From positions 43,890,523 to 43,954,522 of the forward strand of contig OZ024825.1 in NCBI GenBank assembly GCA_964016985.1: a DNA stretch of 64,000 bases. The letters are read 5' to 3'. Shown here in pieces: positions 21,770-32,635 of the stretch. This stretch comes from Anodontia alba (Eukaryota > Mollusca > Bivalvia > Lucinida > Lucinidae). The number at the start of each line of letters is the position of its first letter. The first letter of the stretch is position 1. Below the pieces are notes generated by a model that worked only from the letters and a program-made list of their open reading frames with translations, was not told the DNA's origin and did not search any database. The position numbers and the translations under genes are program-made.

Positions 21770-22520
21770 ATCTTTTTTTCAAATGAAATGTGTTTGAACC
21801 CTAATTTTGGGTAAAACTGTCCATTTCTTGCTATTGAAATGCATGGAAAATGGAAAAGTTTTTATAAAGTACTGTTCCCCGCTTGCCTCAGCTAATCCTT
21901 TTGCAGGCATTTGTATATATTGCGTGTGTGTGTTGGGGGGGGGGGGGGGGGGGGGAGGAGGGGCAACGATACCCAAGAGACAAAAAAACAAAACAACAAC
22001 ACTCTTTTTCACTCTCAGTGTTGCAGTTTTAAGCATGGAAAGAAGTACAGCTGTTTCAAATTGAACTATCTGAACTTTTATATCCTGGTATATTCAAGCT
22101 AGTAAATACTACAATTTAATCGGTCCATATATTTGGCCATCTGCCTGACTTCTGTTGCAGAAATGCAGCCTCCTCTCAGTACATCACGGATTTAAAGTCT
22201 GAGTCAGTGATGTGCATTTGGGAGGTAACTGAACAACACAAGATACCTGTGCATATATTGTATATATATAGCCAATGAAGTGGAACCTACAGGTAGATGT
22301 GGGATACTCTACAGGGCGGGCTCTAGTTAAGCAGACAGATGTACTTTTATTTCTTATTCTACTGTGGCAAAATAACCTTGGTTCTTAATTATCTATAGTG
22401 TCTTGTAGATCTTATGAAATTCCAAGACTTATTAGTTTGTATGAAAATGGTAAAAACGTACTGATATTTATCTCTATGATAACAAACTTACCTGGAGCAC
22501 CTAGTTACAAATGGAATCAC
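21770..22520 (+). repeat. Dispersed repeat, copy 1 (matches 43.9 kb and 47 kb)
   Basis: Landmarks TGCTATTGAAATGCATGGAA, AAGTACTGTTCC and GGAAAGAAGTACA match the minus strand at 46990-47560, as does TTTGGCCAT-TGCCTGAC. The downstream part (AGTAGAATAAGAAATAAAAG and AACCAAGGTTATTTT, read on the minus strand) matches 43850-44060. A G run (21937-21955) occupies the place where the 47-kb copy has a C/T run and (TA)n. The class of element is unknown. Confidence 0.65.
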
Positions 22521-23084
22521 TGGACAAAAAATGCAAGCATTGCTATAGGGTATGTTAAATGTTTGGTACAAGTTTTTATTTTTCTGTGGAAAAACTACAT
22601 TTACACTATCAATTGTAGTCAAATAATTGCTATATACCAAAATGTAAATGTGTATTTTATTGGGATGTGCCTAAACCTTCACTTAGAAGAAAAAAAAAGT
22701 CAGTCCAAATCTGGATCAAATTAATTTTTTACTAAAAAAATCGTTACCCCTCCCTCCTATATAAATAAATAAAATAATACAGCTTCTGTATGACAAATAT
22801 TTACAATTTGGCTACATTTGCTTCTATATAGAACATCAGTCTTCCTAAAAATACCAAATATAATAGTATGGGGAAATTATGGAAGTTGGGACAATCCGCT
22901 AAATACTAGGCAGATTGCGTATGTTACCATCCTTGATTATTTGTAGGCCTTCATCCTGCAACCCGGGGGTGTACAATGTACACCGTCTGTGTCCTCCTAG
23001 GAAGTTTAGACGTAAAGAAAGAAAGAAAGAAAGGCAGTATTTTACGCCATTGCCTATAAGAAATATATTGTTTTTGAATTCTGT
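22521..23084. other. No recognisable feature
   Basis: AT-rich DNA with an A-rich segment near 22690-22780 and a GAAA microsatellite at 23012-23032. Confidence 0.5.
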
Positions 23085-23310
23085 TATATGATTTGGATCG
23101 TACTGAAGTACTGCTTTTGCTAACAGGTTAAACAATATCAAAATATAGTAAAAGATGAAACAAAGAAATAAAGAAAAAACAACGGCTAAAATGTTCATTA
23201 CATTTAAATCACACACACACACGCACACGCACACGCACATACACAGAATGTCACCAATGAGACTCAAACCCGCGTCCGTTCGTAGGAGAGGCCACTACAC
23301 CACAGAGGAC
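23085..23310 (-). mobile_element. tRNA-derived SINE-D, copy 1
   Basis: Minus-strand tRNA-like head near 23310 (TGTGGTGTAGTGGCCTCTCC) with GCGGGTTTGAGTCTCATTGG as the B-box region. An AC microsatellite (23213-23242) and a body with AACAGGTTAAACAATATCAA on the plus strand follow. It matches 39560-39812. Confidence 0.6.
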
Positions 23311-24175
23311 AGTATTAAGAACTGACCGAAATGAAAATTCTTATTGGCGCAGTTTGAAATAAGTGAATCACCTTGCCCGTCCCCTTCCCTCCCCACCCAC
23401 AACACACACACACAGTTTGAAATAAGTGAATCACCTCTTCTGTCCCCTCCCCACTCCCCCTACCTCGCACACACACAAAAAAAATTCTTAATTTCGGGTG
23501 CCATTACGTTTTAATTTTATGTACATTGTTCTTTCTTTCGGTTCATCAGAAGGCATAAGCTTCTCACCGTCTGCATCGCAGTAATGTACCAGGAACTTGA
23601 AGGTCAGTAAGGTCAATCTGCAGCAGCGCTTGTATCCGAGATGTCACGGCGGTGCACAGCTAAGCCGGGAGCCAGTGCACGTGATCTGTTTATACGTAAT
23701 CTATTTATACAGTGCCTTAGATAAAGTTTTAAGCAGTTGGGTATTTTGGGCTATTTTTACTTACCCATTTCTCATTGAATTGGGTATCAGGATTTTTTCC
23801 TTTGGGTACCCTGCTATGTCAATGGGTGCAAGAATTACTGATGATTGGGCATTTACCCCATAGATTTAATTCTAATTGTTTTGTTTTTTTACCCCAGAGT
23901 TTAACTGGGTAAAAATACCCCAAAGAGCAGCTTTATAGGTGGAAAATTCGGGAAAGATATTTTAGCTACTTTGGGAGAATTTGAAAATAAGTATTGTTTT
24001 TAAATTAAAAAAATTCAGTAAAAAGCAAAAAAATTCCTTAAACCACAAATCGAAATTATCAATGAGGGCAATATGCTGACGGCACAGTATTGAAACCCCG
24101 CTAATTATCTCTTCCATTATCTCGGTTAATCTTACAATCTGTTTATTTAGTAATATAGATATTTTGCGCATACAT
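23311..24175. repeat. Distal part of composite block
   Basis: Contains GTTTGAAATAAGTGAATCACC twice (23347 and 23416), then GAAGGTCAGTAAGGTCAATC, AAGCCGGGAGCCAGTGCACG and TATAGGTGGAAAATTCG. All of these except the tandem GTTTGAAATAAG copy match 39850-40400 in order. The segment 23700-23930 (a GGGTA-rich stretch) is absent there. Confidence 0.65.
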
Positions 24176-24724
24176 TCATGCTCACACAGTTTTGTTTATA
24201 TAGTACGTAGTGACACAACCGCGGCAATGGATTTTACTGATTGATTATCGTTCGTGTGGAAACATCACGTGACTGTTATTACCTCAACTGGACCGCCCTC
24301 CGATCTCATTATACCCTTTTTGTAATGAGCAAAAACAACGGACATAACGCGGCGTCTGATCTGTGTCTTCTATTTGAACTGTTTATAGATTTCTAGGCAC
24401 TTAAATTTAGAATTTGTACAGTCAGGATTAAAGATGTCTGAATATTTATGGGAATTACGGTGACAAATATATAAAGTTCAGATTATATTGAAAAAAAAAA
24501 TCAACTCAAGAAAACGTATGCTAAATGCACAATTAATTCATGATATTAAATATTGAAACAAAGAAGGCCACGGTCAATATATGCACCAGAAAGGAGAGAA
24601 AGTTGACGCGTGCAAATCTTGTAGACATTTAACTGACATAATATCTGAGTAGTTTGACGGGTGGTCCAGAATTCATTTGCAAGTTGTAGACGAGCGGAAA
24701 GCAGGCTTAGGTGCTTTTTTTTTT
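24176..24724. other. No recognisable feature
   Basis: Anonymous DNA between the composite block and the next repeat. Confidence 0.5.
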
Positions 24725-24734
24725 TTTTTAATAC

Positions 24735-24985
24735 TCATTTTGGGCCGCGTTAAGCGAAAAAAGTGCCTTCGAATATGTGCAAAATGCGCAGATTTAGATC
24801 ATTCTGCGCATGTGCAAAGTATCCTATTATACGTGTTTTTGCTCTCCAGTCATACGGTTTTGCTCTCCAGTCATACATTCTACTATAGTAGCCAATGATT
24901 CTTTTAGCGGACAGTGAAGGCCCCGATCGGACTGCGTGGTTGCGCAAGCTGATCTTGGCCTTCGCTCTCCGCATATACCAAAAGA
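24735..24985. repeat. 'AAGCGGAAAAGTGC' repeat, second copy
   Basis: Begins GGGCCGCGTTAAGCGAAAAA, and the interior has TGCGCATGTGCAAAG. The right part (AAGCTGATCTTGGCCTTCGC) resembles 32540-32580 on the other strand. A small duplication (TTTTGCTCTCCAGTCATAC) occurs at 24837-24877. Confidence 0.5.
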
Positions 24986-26009
24986 TAATATCGATTATTG
25001 AATACTGCACCTGGAAAATATGGTCCTTACCGTTTAGTACACACAATTACTAAAAGCAGCAATGTGTAATTGCGGAATTTTGCTAGAACTATAAGAGAAG
25101 ACAATAGACTTGAAATATAGAAACAGACTTGACCGTGGAAAATCTGGGGTAATTCTAACCATTAGCATATTCCTTAATAATCGTAAATTTACTAGTAATC
25201 ATGAATTACATATGCACTTGTCTCTTTTGTAGCGAGTGAACTAAGCCGATTTACGTTGCGGAGAGTTAATATTTCGCAACCCTTGTCAAAAAGCTCATAT
25301 TTCACAACTCTTGTCAAAAAGCTCGGATCGATATATCAAGTGCTCGCCAGGAAACGTCTATCTAATACGCTTCTGGAGCAGGTCCATATTAGTGCAAGTC
25401 GACCTCAAAGGCAGTCCACAAAAGGCACAAAAAGCTGTCTCACCACTGAATTTGTCTAATGGAAAAGTAAAGGGATTCTTGGGTAAGACTCAAAACATTA
25501 TTGATTTGGTAGCTTGCAAGCGGGCTGTAACTTGCTAGGGTTCCAAAGTGAGGTGTTCAACATGAATATGGTTTGAGTATGTAAAGACGTTGTCTTTGCA
25601 TGAAATAATCGCGATGTCTTTGATCATTATGACAGTCAAAGTAAGTAAAACGTCATAGGCCTTCGAGCTTCTGCTCCTTTCCTGGATATAAAGCGAAGAA
25701 AGAGTAAAGCTGATGATGGTGTCCTTTCAGACCATGGCGAAGACGGCAGACATCTCTGACAGTGTTGATAAAAACAGCCACCCTCATCAAGAAGACTCGC
25801 AGAATGTCTACCAGAACCTTGCTGATGAACGTGATGAACGGTGGTTTGTAAGGTACATTTTTTCTCTCGTGCTGACAGCGCTTACGTGTAATTCCTTTCA
25901 ACTATAAACGAATTATGTATTTTACAAGAAAATGCGACCAGCAAATGTTATACAGTTTACTTTGAATAATTCAATTTTATTTTCCTGTCCCTCTCAATAC
26001 AAGTTTTGA
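24986..26009. other. Mostly anonymous, with a 29-bp duplication
   Basis: At 25270-25330 the segment AT-TTTC-CAAC-CTTGTCAAAA plus AGCTC occurs twice in tandem. Otherwise no feature was recognised. Confidence 0.5.
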
Positions 26010-26012
26010 CAG

Positions 26013-26255
26013 GGCCCGGTTGTTCAAAGCATCGTTATCTTAACGAGCTCGTTAAGGGTCATTTCGTTAACTGTTTTAGCGGATTCAATACACAATATTC
26101 TGATATTTTTTGCTGAAAAAAATGTGAGTAGCTTTTGCACTGCAAAAGCTACTCACATTTTTTCAGCAAAAATATTCAGCATATTTGCGTATCACTCGAT
26201 GTAAATTTTAACGAATCGTTAACTAACGATGTCGATAGCTTTGAACAACTGGGCC
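26013..26255. mobile_element. CWG MITE, full copy (243 bp)
   Basis: Element GGCCC...GGGCC with terminal inverted repeats (GGCCCGGTTGTTCAAAGC at the left; GCTTTGAACAACTGGGCC at the right), flanked by a 3-bp duplication CAG (26010-26012, 26256-26258). Inside it carries GAGCTCGTTAAGGGTCATTT and a strong palindrome around GTAGCTTTTGCACTGCAAAA. The 3-bp target duplication suggests the PIF/Harbinger superfamily, by inference. Confidence 0.88.
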
Positions 26256-26464
26256 CAGGTTGGTATATGTAAAAACGCAGCAAAGTTGGGGTTAGCTGAT
26301 TTAATGAGTATAAATGAACTTTCAGGGATAGCAACTCGTAAGACAACTCATACATATATCAGTGATAAATAGGAATTATGTGAATAGCCTATATTTATAT
26401 TGTAATGAGTACTAGAAAAAAACAACAACAAAGAAACATTATTTAGCAACCTGTTTAAATAAAA

Positions 26465-26580
26465 GCTATTTTTATATATTTTTTGTTTATTTATTTTTAT
26501 TTATTTATTTATTACTTTTTTATTTTTTATTTTATTATTATTTTTTTTTGATAAAAAAAATAAATAAAATAAAAAAAAAT
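26465..26580. repeat. A/T-only low-complexity tract
   Basis: TTTA/TTTTATTT repeats giving way to ATAAA repeats. The two halves are roughly complementary. Confidence 0.85.
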
Positions 26581-26658
26581 AGCCAGAGGTGTAGCTGTAA
26601 CCCGTTGTTGTAAGAAGTTTACTTTCCTTCGGATCATTATGCCAATTCCGGTATACAT

Positions 26659-26930
26659 TACGAAAACACGCCTATTCAAATATATAGAAAATTTCACCTC
26701 CTAAAACTGAAAATTTTCAGATAAAAAACTCTGATATTTTTCATATTTCTGCTCAAAACATAGATTGTGGGTACTCGTTAGAACCGCCTCGGCGAGGCGG
26801 TTCTAACGAGTACCACAATCTATGTTTTTGTTCAGATATAAGAAAAATAATGTATATTCCTGTAAGCCCCAGTTTTACTATATAAAAGTGGGGTTTAAGG
26901 GGGTCAAAATTATATAGGCATGTTTTCGTG
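26659..26930 (+). mobile_element. 276-class foldback MITE, copy 1
   Basis: Terminal inverted repeats TACGAAAACACGCCTATTC and, at the other end, RC CACGAAAACATGCCTATAT, with AT immediately outside on both sides. A 40-bp palindrome in the middle (TTAGAACCGCCTCGGCGAGG on one arm) is embedded in CATAGATTGTGGGTACTCG and its mirror. The right half has CCCCAGTTTTACTATATAAA. No coding. Confidence 0.9.
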
Positions 26931-26932
26931 AT

Positions 26933-28561
26933 GATAGTAAATCGAGATTCGCTTACGCCGGTGCTAGCGGGGTGGGGTGGGGTGAATGCAGCACTGAAAC
27001 TACACTGCTGTCATATGGAGAGTTTCCGTGAAATAGATACTTCGAATTCCTTATTGCTATGCTTTAGTCTTCTTTCCAACGCCAGTAGTTATAAAGTTTA
27101 TTGAATTCGACAAAATTAATGTGAAGTCATGAAAAATATTATGTTCTCCACTTTGTCCACCCTTGGACTGTAAAGGTCATGGATTAGAACAACATATTAC
27201 ACATAGGCATGATAACATCAAGTATCTCCATGAATAAAATGATGTGTCTCTGATTAAATCAGATTAATACCAATGCAATATGGTTAAATGTACATTATTT
27301 AGGGTATTTATTTCAAATGGATATGTTACCTTGATGTGGATATTCTAAAGATGCACATACGTTTGATCAGGGCCTGCACTGTTTGCTTTAAATTCAGGAC
27401 GTTAAGGCTTATATTAGACAGTCTTAAGTCCCCGTTCATGACAATTTTCCCAGCCTACACTCAGAGTGTCACCATTGCTGTCAGAGCTACGATTATTATC
27501 GAATCGCTTGAGCTGAGAACCAGTACAAGCGGAAACCAGATGCTGATAAATACACAGTCAGCTGATTATACCGCTTTGTGATGCTTATGAACGAGGCCGA
27601 CAATTGCTAATGAAACAAAAGAAAATCAAAGTAATTCAGTAAGTTCAATGCACCGTTCGCAAACGCATATGCAAAAATGAGACAGTTTTATTTTGTCTGA
27701 ATCCAGCTGACTTAGCTTGTCCTTGGAAAAACGTCAGGATAATGAAGATGCATTGTAAAAAGAAACTACAAGACGAAAGACCAAACAAAGCATTATTGCT
27801 TGGATAATGTCTTCGTTTTCAGCATCCAGCCAAATGGCTATCACGTTAATATGTTGTTGTTGTTTTTTTCTATCTTGTAGTTTTGTCTTTATTTTGTTGT
27901 TTGGTTTTGTATGTATTAAGGTATACACGTTTTAACCCATCAACACCCTGTCGACTCTTATACATTACTCTTTGGATGGATCTATTTTTAATTTAAGGAG
28001 TGTCTGGATTTGTTTATTTTTTATTATTTCTCCTACAGAATTTTTATTTTTCGGCCCGTGTTCTACAGTGTCTGACTGAAATTACACTGTTTGCCCAGGT
28101 CTTATTGGCAGTTCTGGGTCTACATTGTTTGCCCACGTCATATTATAATGTAATGTGTGCATTTACTTATTTTGCGGGAGTCTGGGTGCATATTGAGAAG
28201 GTGGAGACTGTTGATCAGGCAATGTACCTAAACCGTTTAGACAGAATGACAAACAGTGAACACCCTGACTGCTCCTTAGGGTCAAGAATCTATTTTGTTT
28301 TTCTGCTTAAAGTAGGGGTTATCGGCTATCCATTTAGGGATTCTCGTTCAACATAATAATGGATGGTGCACACATAGCACAGCACAGAGTCCATTTCTCA
28401 TTAGTTGCACAATATTGATAGATCAACATAAATCAAAATTGTCATTTATGTGTGACAACATGAAAACATACTCCAGTAATACAAAATGCCTCCTACCACA
28501 AACAAAGATCTGTATTAGCATTTGCTTTTACAGTCTAGATAGTTTCTAGAGTCCATAAACT
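26933..28561. other. No recognisable feature
   Basis: Anonymous AT-rich DNA. A 118-codon open frame at 28000-28356 has no recognisable motif and is not called. Confidence 0.5.
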
Positions 28562-28890
28562 GTTTGAATTTAGGGAAATGGTTTACACCCCAGGGAATAC
28601 TCTACCCGAAAATACAGGAGGGAAATATAAGATTTCTGGTCAGACTTTGCACTGTTTGCCACACTACTTTGGTCTTTAGACAGATAAACAGGCAGTAAAA
28701 TGAATTTGTTTAAATTTAAAGACAAGTTTGAATCTATGGAAATGGTTTACATCCCAGGTGATACTTTACCCGAAAATATAGAAAAGAAATATAAGATTTC
28801 TGGTCAGACTTTGCACTGTTTGCCACACATATTTGGTATTTAGACAGATAAACAAGCACTAAAATGAATTTGTTTAAATTTAAGGACAAG
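28562..28890. repeat. Two-copy tandem duplication, 164-bp period
   Basis: GAAATGGTTTACA-CCCAGG, CCCGAAAATA, TAAGATTTCTGGTCAGACTT and TGCACTGTTTGCCACAC occur in the first copy and again 164 bases later, with roughly 10% differences. It is a local duplication with no known function. Confidence 0.85.
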
Positions 28891-29197
28891 TATGGCAGGA
28901 AGTTAAGGTGTTCGAATGCATTGGACAAAAACAAGGTGAAACATTGAATTATTATATATTTAAATGCATAGCGTATTTTCTATGTATCCGCACAATCTAA
29001 TCAGAGCCTTCACTGCCCGCTTATACACTGTATCAAAGGAAAACAATTGTCCTGACTTAGCCTAGTCAAGGTATATATATTTGGAGATAGCTCTAATTTC
29101 GAAGCGGCTCACACATACATTGAGACATAGGGGTTTTCTGTCAAAATGGGGTACCGTATTTGTCCTGATATTTGGACACTTTAACTCCATACTATAC

Positions 29198-29430
29198 GAG
29201 CCAGCGCAAGACAAACTCTACAATAAGACATGTCTGACCATCAAATATTCAGATTAGCATGTAACCCATTCAGTATGGCAAGGCCATCCCTTTTTGGACA
29301 GCTTGAAGGCTGTGAAAGGCATACTTATGTGATCAGCGACGACTCTGGCCAGACTGCGCGGATGCGCAGTCTGATCTGAGTCTTTGCTGGTCGTACAAGT
29401 CTAATAGTAGGTTTTGTCGTGCGCTGGCTC
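29198..29430. mobile_element. 230-bp-class MITE, best copy
   Basis: Terminal inverted repeats GAGCCAGCGCAAGACAAACT (left) and RC of GTTTTGTCGTGCGCTGGCTC (right), extending inward as CTA-AATAAGAC/CTAATAGTAG. The core has GACTGCGCGGATGCGCAGTC, itself palindromic, then TGATCTGAGTCTTTGCTGG. This is the best reference copy of the family in the window. Confidence 0.82.
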
Positions 29431-30549
29431 AATTACTTGTCTTAAGATTGTTTTTCTTAAGATCTTAAGAAAGTTTTTCCTTAAAGATTTAGCCCCTATT
29501 TTGCATGCGACACTAAAAGCATTTGTAAGTTATTATTTTTTTCAATATGCGTATTACATAATTCCTTTCTGGCTACGCTAGTGATTATTATACTATGTTT
29601 TACTTTGTTCGTTGCTCTAAATGATCGCTTTTAATCGAGCTTCATTACAGCTGGTGTTGACAGCCGTGTCGCGGCCGTAAAACGTCTCCCCTTACTTCAC
29701 CATAGTGTAGGTTATATCTACGGCCCCAGAGTTTAGTACAGTTCGAGGCTAGAGGGCGTGTTCATCGTTGCATAACACTATACTGTGCATAAACACTTTA
29801 CAACTGAGTCTGTCGTTTTCCTTTCCTCGTTGTGTCCCACAGGATTCCTTTTCACAGAACAAACGTAATATATTTTCATGTCTTTTTCTCTTTAACACAT
29901 CTTCGACATGCATCCAGAAGGTTTTCGTATTATATCCGGTGTTATTATCTCTTCTAAGGTGGCATTAATCTAAATGATGTGTGACTCTAATTTGTTAATG
30001 CATGGCACACAACATCAAAGTGTTAATTATTTCACTTTATTAGCTGTACATTTTACACATTTACATTTAACACAAAACATATGAAAACATGAGAAAGAAA
30101 AACGCTTTCAAAGTACGCCGATACACCTGCATTTTGTGGCATAGCTCAGCCTCAAGCATATATATCTTTGATTAGACTCTTTTGCTTAGGGAGACATTTC
30201 TGACCTACATTGGTAAAAAAAAGAAAATGTTTGAACCAGTGACCCTATTCCACCAAATTTTTCCGCGCTGCAAAATTTTATCTACTGAAAATGTGAAAGT
30301 AAGAACTGTAAATTAATCCAGAATCAAAAAAAAGGTTGTACTTAACATGAGAAACTGCAACCTAACTCACTCAAATAATTAAGGTAAAGCTGGGATTGTC
30401 TGATGTAAATGACAGACAAAAAGACTGTAAACAAATCGTTTATCAAATAAAGTCAATAAGGTTCTTGTTTAGAGTTACATTAATAACTATAACTTTCCTA
30501 TATGGTCTTAAGATTGCTTTGACGTATCTGAAGCTATTTTTGCTTATTT
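29431..30549. other. No gene; palindromic TTCTTAAGATCTTAAGAA at left
   Basis: An 18-bp perfect palindrome lies near 29455-29472. Nothing else was recognised up to the SINE. Confidence 0.5.
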
Positions 30550-30858
30550 GTTTGTTTGTTTGTGTTGAGGTTTTGCAGCCCAGTCAACCCATTGGGGTCA
30601 TGTCGATCGCGGTCAGTTTACTATAGTAAGCAAACATTTACTAGGCAGGCTTCGTTCTCAAAGTGGTTAACCAGTATTGTGCATATTCTTTCGCCAGAAA
30701 CTTTCAAATGCCCTTCTTGAATCAGCGAAAGGAAGAGAATGACTGTAAAAAATATTTCATGATCAAACTCCATGAAAGAATGTTGCCATCCAGCGGGTAT
30801 CGAACCCGCAACCGCCTGATCACCAGTCGGACGCGAATCCAACTGAGCCACCGAGGCC

Positions 30859-30860
<2 letters not shown>
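30550..30860 (-). mobile_element. tRNA-derived SINE-A, copy 1
   Basis: Minus-strand head GGCCTCGGTGGCTCAGTTGG carries a canonical A box (TGGCTCAGTTGG) and a B box (GGTTCGATACC). The body (AACATTCTTTCATGGAG, CGCTGATTCAAGAAGGGCA, GAAAGAATATGCACAATACT) and the 3' end CAAAACCTCAACACAAACA match the plus-strand copy at 43449. The (TA)n tract abuts its 5' end. Confidence 0.85.
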
Positions 30861-30862
<2 letters not shown>

Positions 30863-30928
<66 letters not shown>

Positions 30929-30945
30929 TATATATATATATTTAA
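30863..30945. repeat. (TA)n microsatellite
   Basis: About 80 bases of TA with one AG interruption, directly upstream of SINE-A. It may be the site into which the SINE inserted. Confidence 0.95.
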
Positions 30946-31172
30946 CAGATATGTTGCACGTGGTTCACTTGGAAATGATGTGCAATATGTGACCAGCAAA
31001 TTAAAGATCAGACTGCACATCAGTGCCTTTTCTTTTTAATATATTCTATAGTATCACATGCCTCTAAATCAAGATCAGATTGGGCAGTTGCGAAGTATGA
31101 TCTGGGTGTTCGTTATCCGCTTGTGTGACGGGAGAACTTTTCTCCTGAGACATATCTTATAATGCATCTTAT

Positions 31173-31444
31173 CACGAAAACATGCCTATATAATTTTGAC
31201 CCTCTTAAATCCCTCTTTTATATAGTAAAACTGGGGTTTACAGGGGTAAACATTATTTTTCTTACTTCTGCTCAAAAGCATAGATTGTGAGTACTCGTTA
31301 GAACCGCCTCGCCGAGGCGGTTCTAACGTGTACCCACAATCTATGTTTTGAGCAGAAATATGAAAAATACTTGAGTTTTTTATCTGAAGATTTTCAGTTT
31401 TTGGAGGGGAAACTTTCTATATATTTAAATAGGCGTGTTTTCGT
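31173..31444 (-). mobile_element. 276-class foldback MITE, copy 2
   Basis: Same structure as 26659-26930 in reverse orientation. Ends CACGAAAACATGCCTATAT and RC TACGAAAACACGCCTATTT, with AT outside both ends. The palindrome is intact except for one arm change (AACGTGTACC). Confidence 0.9.
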
Positions 31445-31479
31445 AATGACTTCTAAAACTGTCATGAACCGCTTCGTCA

Positions 31480-31670
31480 GAAAACATAATGTGTCCGCGC
31501 AGTGTAATTAGAATCTTGTCCGCACGAAGAAATTTTCCAATTTTTTGCTATCCAAAATGCGCCCATTGAATCAGTCTGATCGGACTGTGTGAATGCGCAG
31601 GCTGATATGTGAATGTGCAGGCACATGTCCGAAGGTACCATTTCTGACGTTGAGGCGCATGCTTTTATTT
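31480..31670. repeat. 'GCGCAGTCTGAT'-group repeat
   Basis: Blocks TATCCAAAATGCGCCCATTG and GTCTGATCGGACTGTGTGAA match 60830-60900 and 7160-7250. GAATG-GCAGGC occurs twice. Confidence 0.5.
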
Positions 31671-31721
31671 TAATATTCCGATAAACACAAATATACAGAC
31701 AAGTAAATGACAAACTAATAT

Positions 31722-31800
31722 TTTACTGACCGTTCCAAGGCGGTGCTTCTGCTGTGGTTTACTGTTTCTGTCATTGTATGTCTTTGCATGTATGTCCTGG
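31722..31800 (+). repeat. PLE-tail-like fragment
   Basis: TTACTGACCGTTCCAAGGCG plus GTGCTTCTGCTG, then GT-rich sequence. Only the most conserved part of the PLE 3' region is recognisable. Confidence 0.4.
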
Positions 31801-32454
31801 TGAAATTTTCATTTTGGATAGACGTTTGGCCAATGGTTTGGAAAGAAACTGTCCTTTTGGCTTTCTGCTTGTAGTGTTTTGATTGTGGTGCCGTTGTTTT
31901 TAGTACGTACTTCTTTTCCTTTGGTGTCTTTGATGGAAGGTGTTGGGTAATTGTGTCGATTCTTATTCATAACCTTCCTTTCTATTAGCCTGCTTATCTG
32001 TTCGCATGGAGAACTAAAGGAATTTATTATTGCCCAAATGCATAGGGTAAACACAGTATTTACATTTTTTTACTTAAAATTACATATTGTCCAGGAGATT
32101 TGACAGTTGCAGCATTGTAAGTTAGGTCTAATCTACATTTCTGACAATTATCGCTTAGACCTGAGAGACGTTAGATGCAATCATTTGTTCATTTATGTCG
32201 ATATAACTGCATCCTAGACAAATAATATCGAATGTCACTTGAGACGGTGATAAAACTTACGTTAGAGACGGTTAAATGAGAAAATATCCTTTAACGAGAT
32301 ACATTGCAATTTATACATGCCTTTACACGTGATCTGATACAGCTTCGATTCACGCGTGAATGTTCTCTGATCACATGATCATATGAGACGCTTGCACAGC
32401 GTCACGTATAATCTGAAGATCCTAGAACTTCACTAGGCGAGATACAGAGCCTCA
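31801..32454. other. No recognisable feature
   Basis: Anonymous DNA. Confidence 0.45.
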
Positions 32455-32457
32455 GAT

Positions 32458-32634
32458 CGTGTTACTATAGGAACCGCGCAAAGCGAAAATGTGCCTCGTG
32501 GCTTTTGCTGTCCGCTGCTACTACATAAAGCATCAAGAGCAAAGGCCAAGATGGGACCTTGCGCATGCCCAGCTTGATATGAATCAGCACATTTTACGAA
32601 TGCTGAAAGCGCACTTTTCCGCTTGACGCGGCCC
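32458..32634. mobile_element. 'AAGCGGAAAAGTGC' MITE, best copy
   Basis: Imperfect terminal inverted repeats (left ACCGCGCAAAGCGAAAATGT; right, on the minus strand, GGGCCGCGTCAAGCGGAAAA). The interior contains AGAGCAAAGGCCAAGATGGG and TTGCGCATGCCCAGCTTG. Related sequence lies at 7690 and 24735. Confidence 0.55.
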
Positions 32635-32635
32635 A

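Larger units (their letters stand above)
18250..24175. repeat. Composite repeat block, long copy
   Basis: The order of blocks here recurs at 37862-40410. In both, a start like GACATTAAATT-AT-CATCGGACAGATTTC is followed by a minus-strand SINE-B, AATCGGCCTGCTGATT, a 230-class MITE and TAAGTCAACATGGGACATCT. A CCATGG-containing block, SINE-D and AAGCCGGGAGC-AGTGCACGTGATC then precede the end TTTA-TAAGTAATATAGAT. In this copy the first section is partly repeated in tandem (18250-19480 and 19560-20350), and extra elements (SINE-C, the 21.8-kb repeat) are inserted. Confidence 0.72.

Noticed and set aside
28000..28356. 118-codon open frame
   Set aside because: No recognisable domain, no splice or promoter context, and composition like the surrounding AT-rich DNA.
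30663..30992. Open frame encoding repeated Tyr-Ile
   Set aside because: It is the translation of the (TA)n tract beside SINE-A; TA repeats have no stop in this frame.
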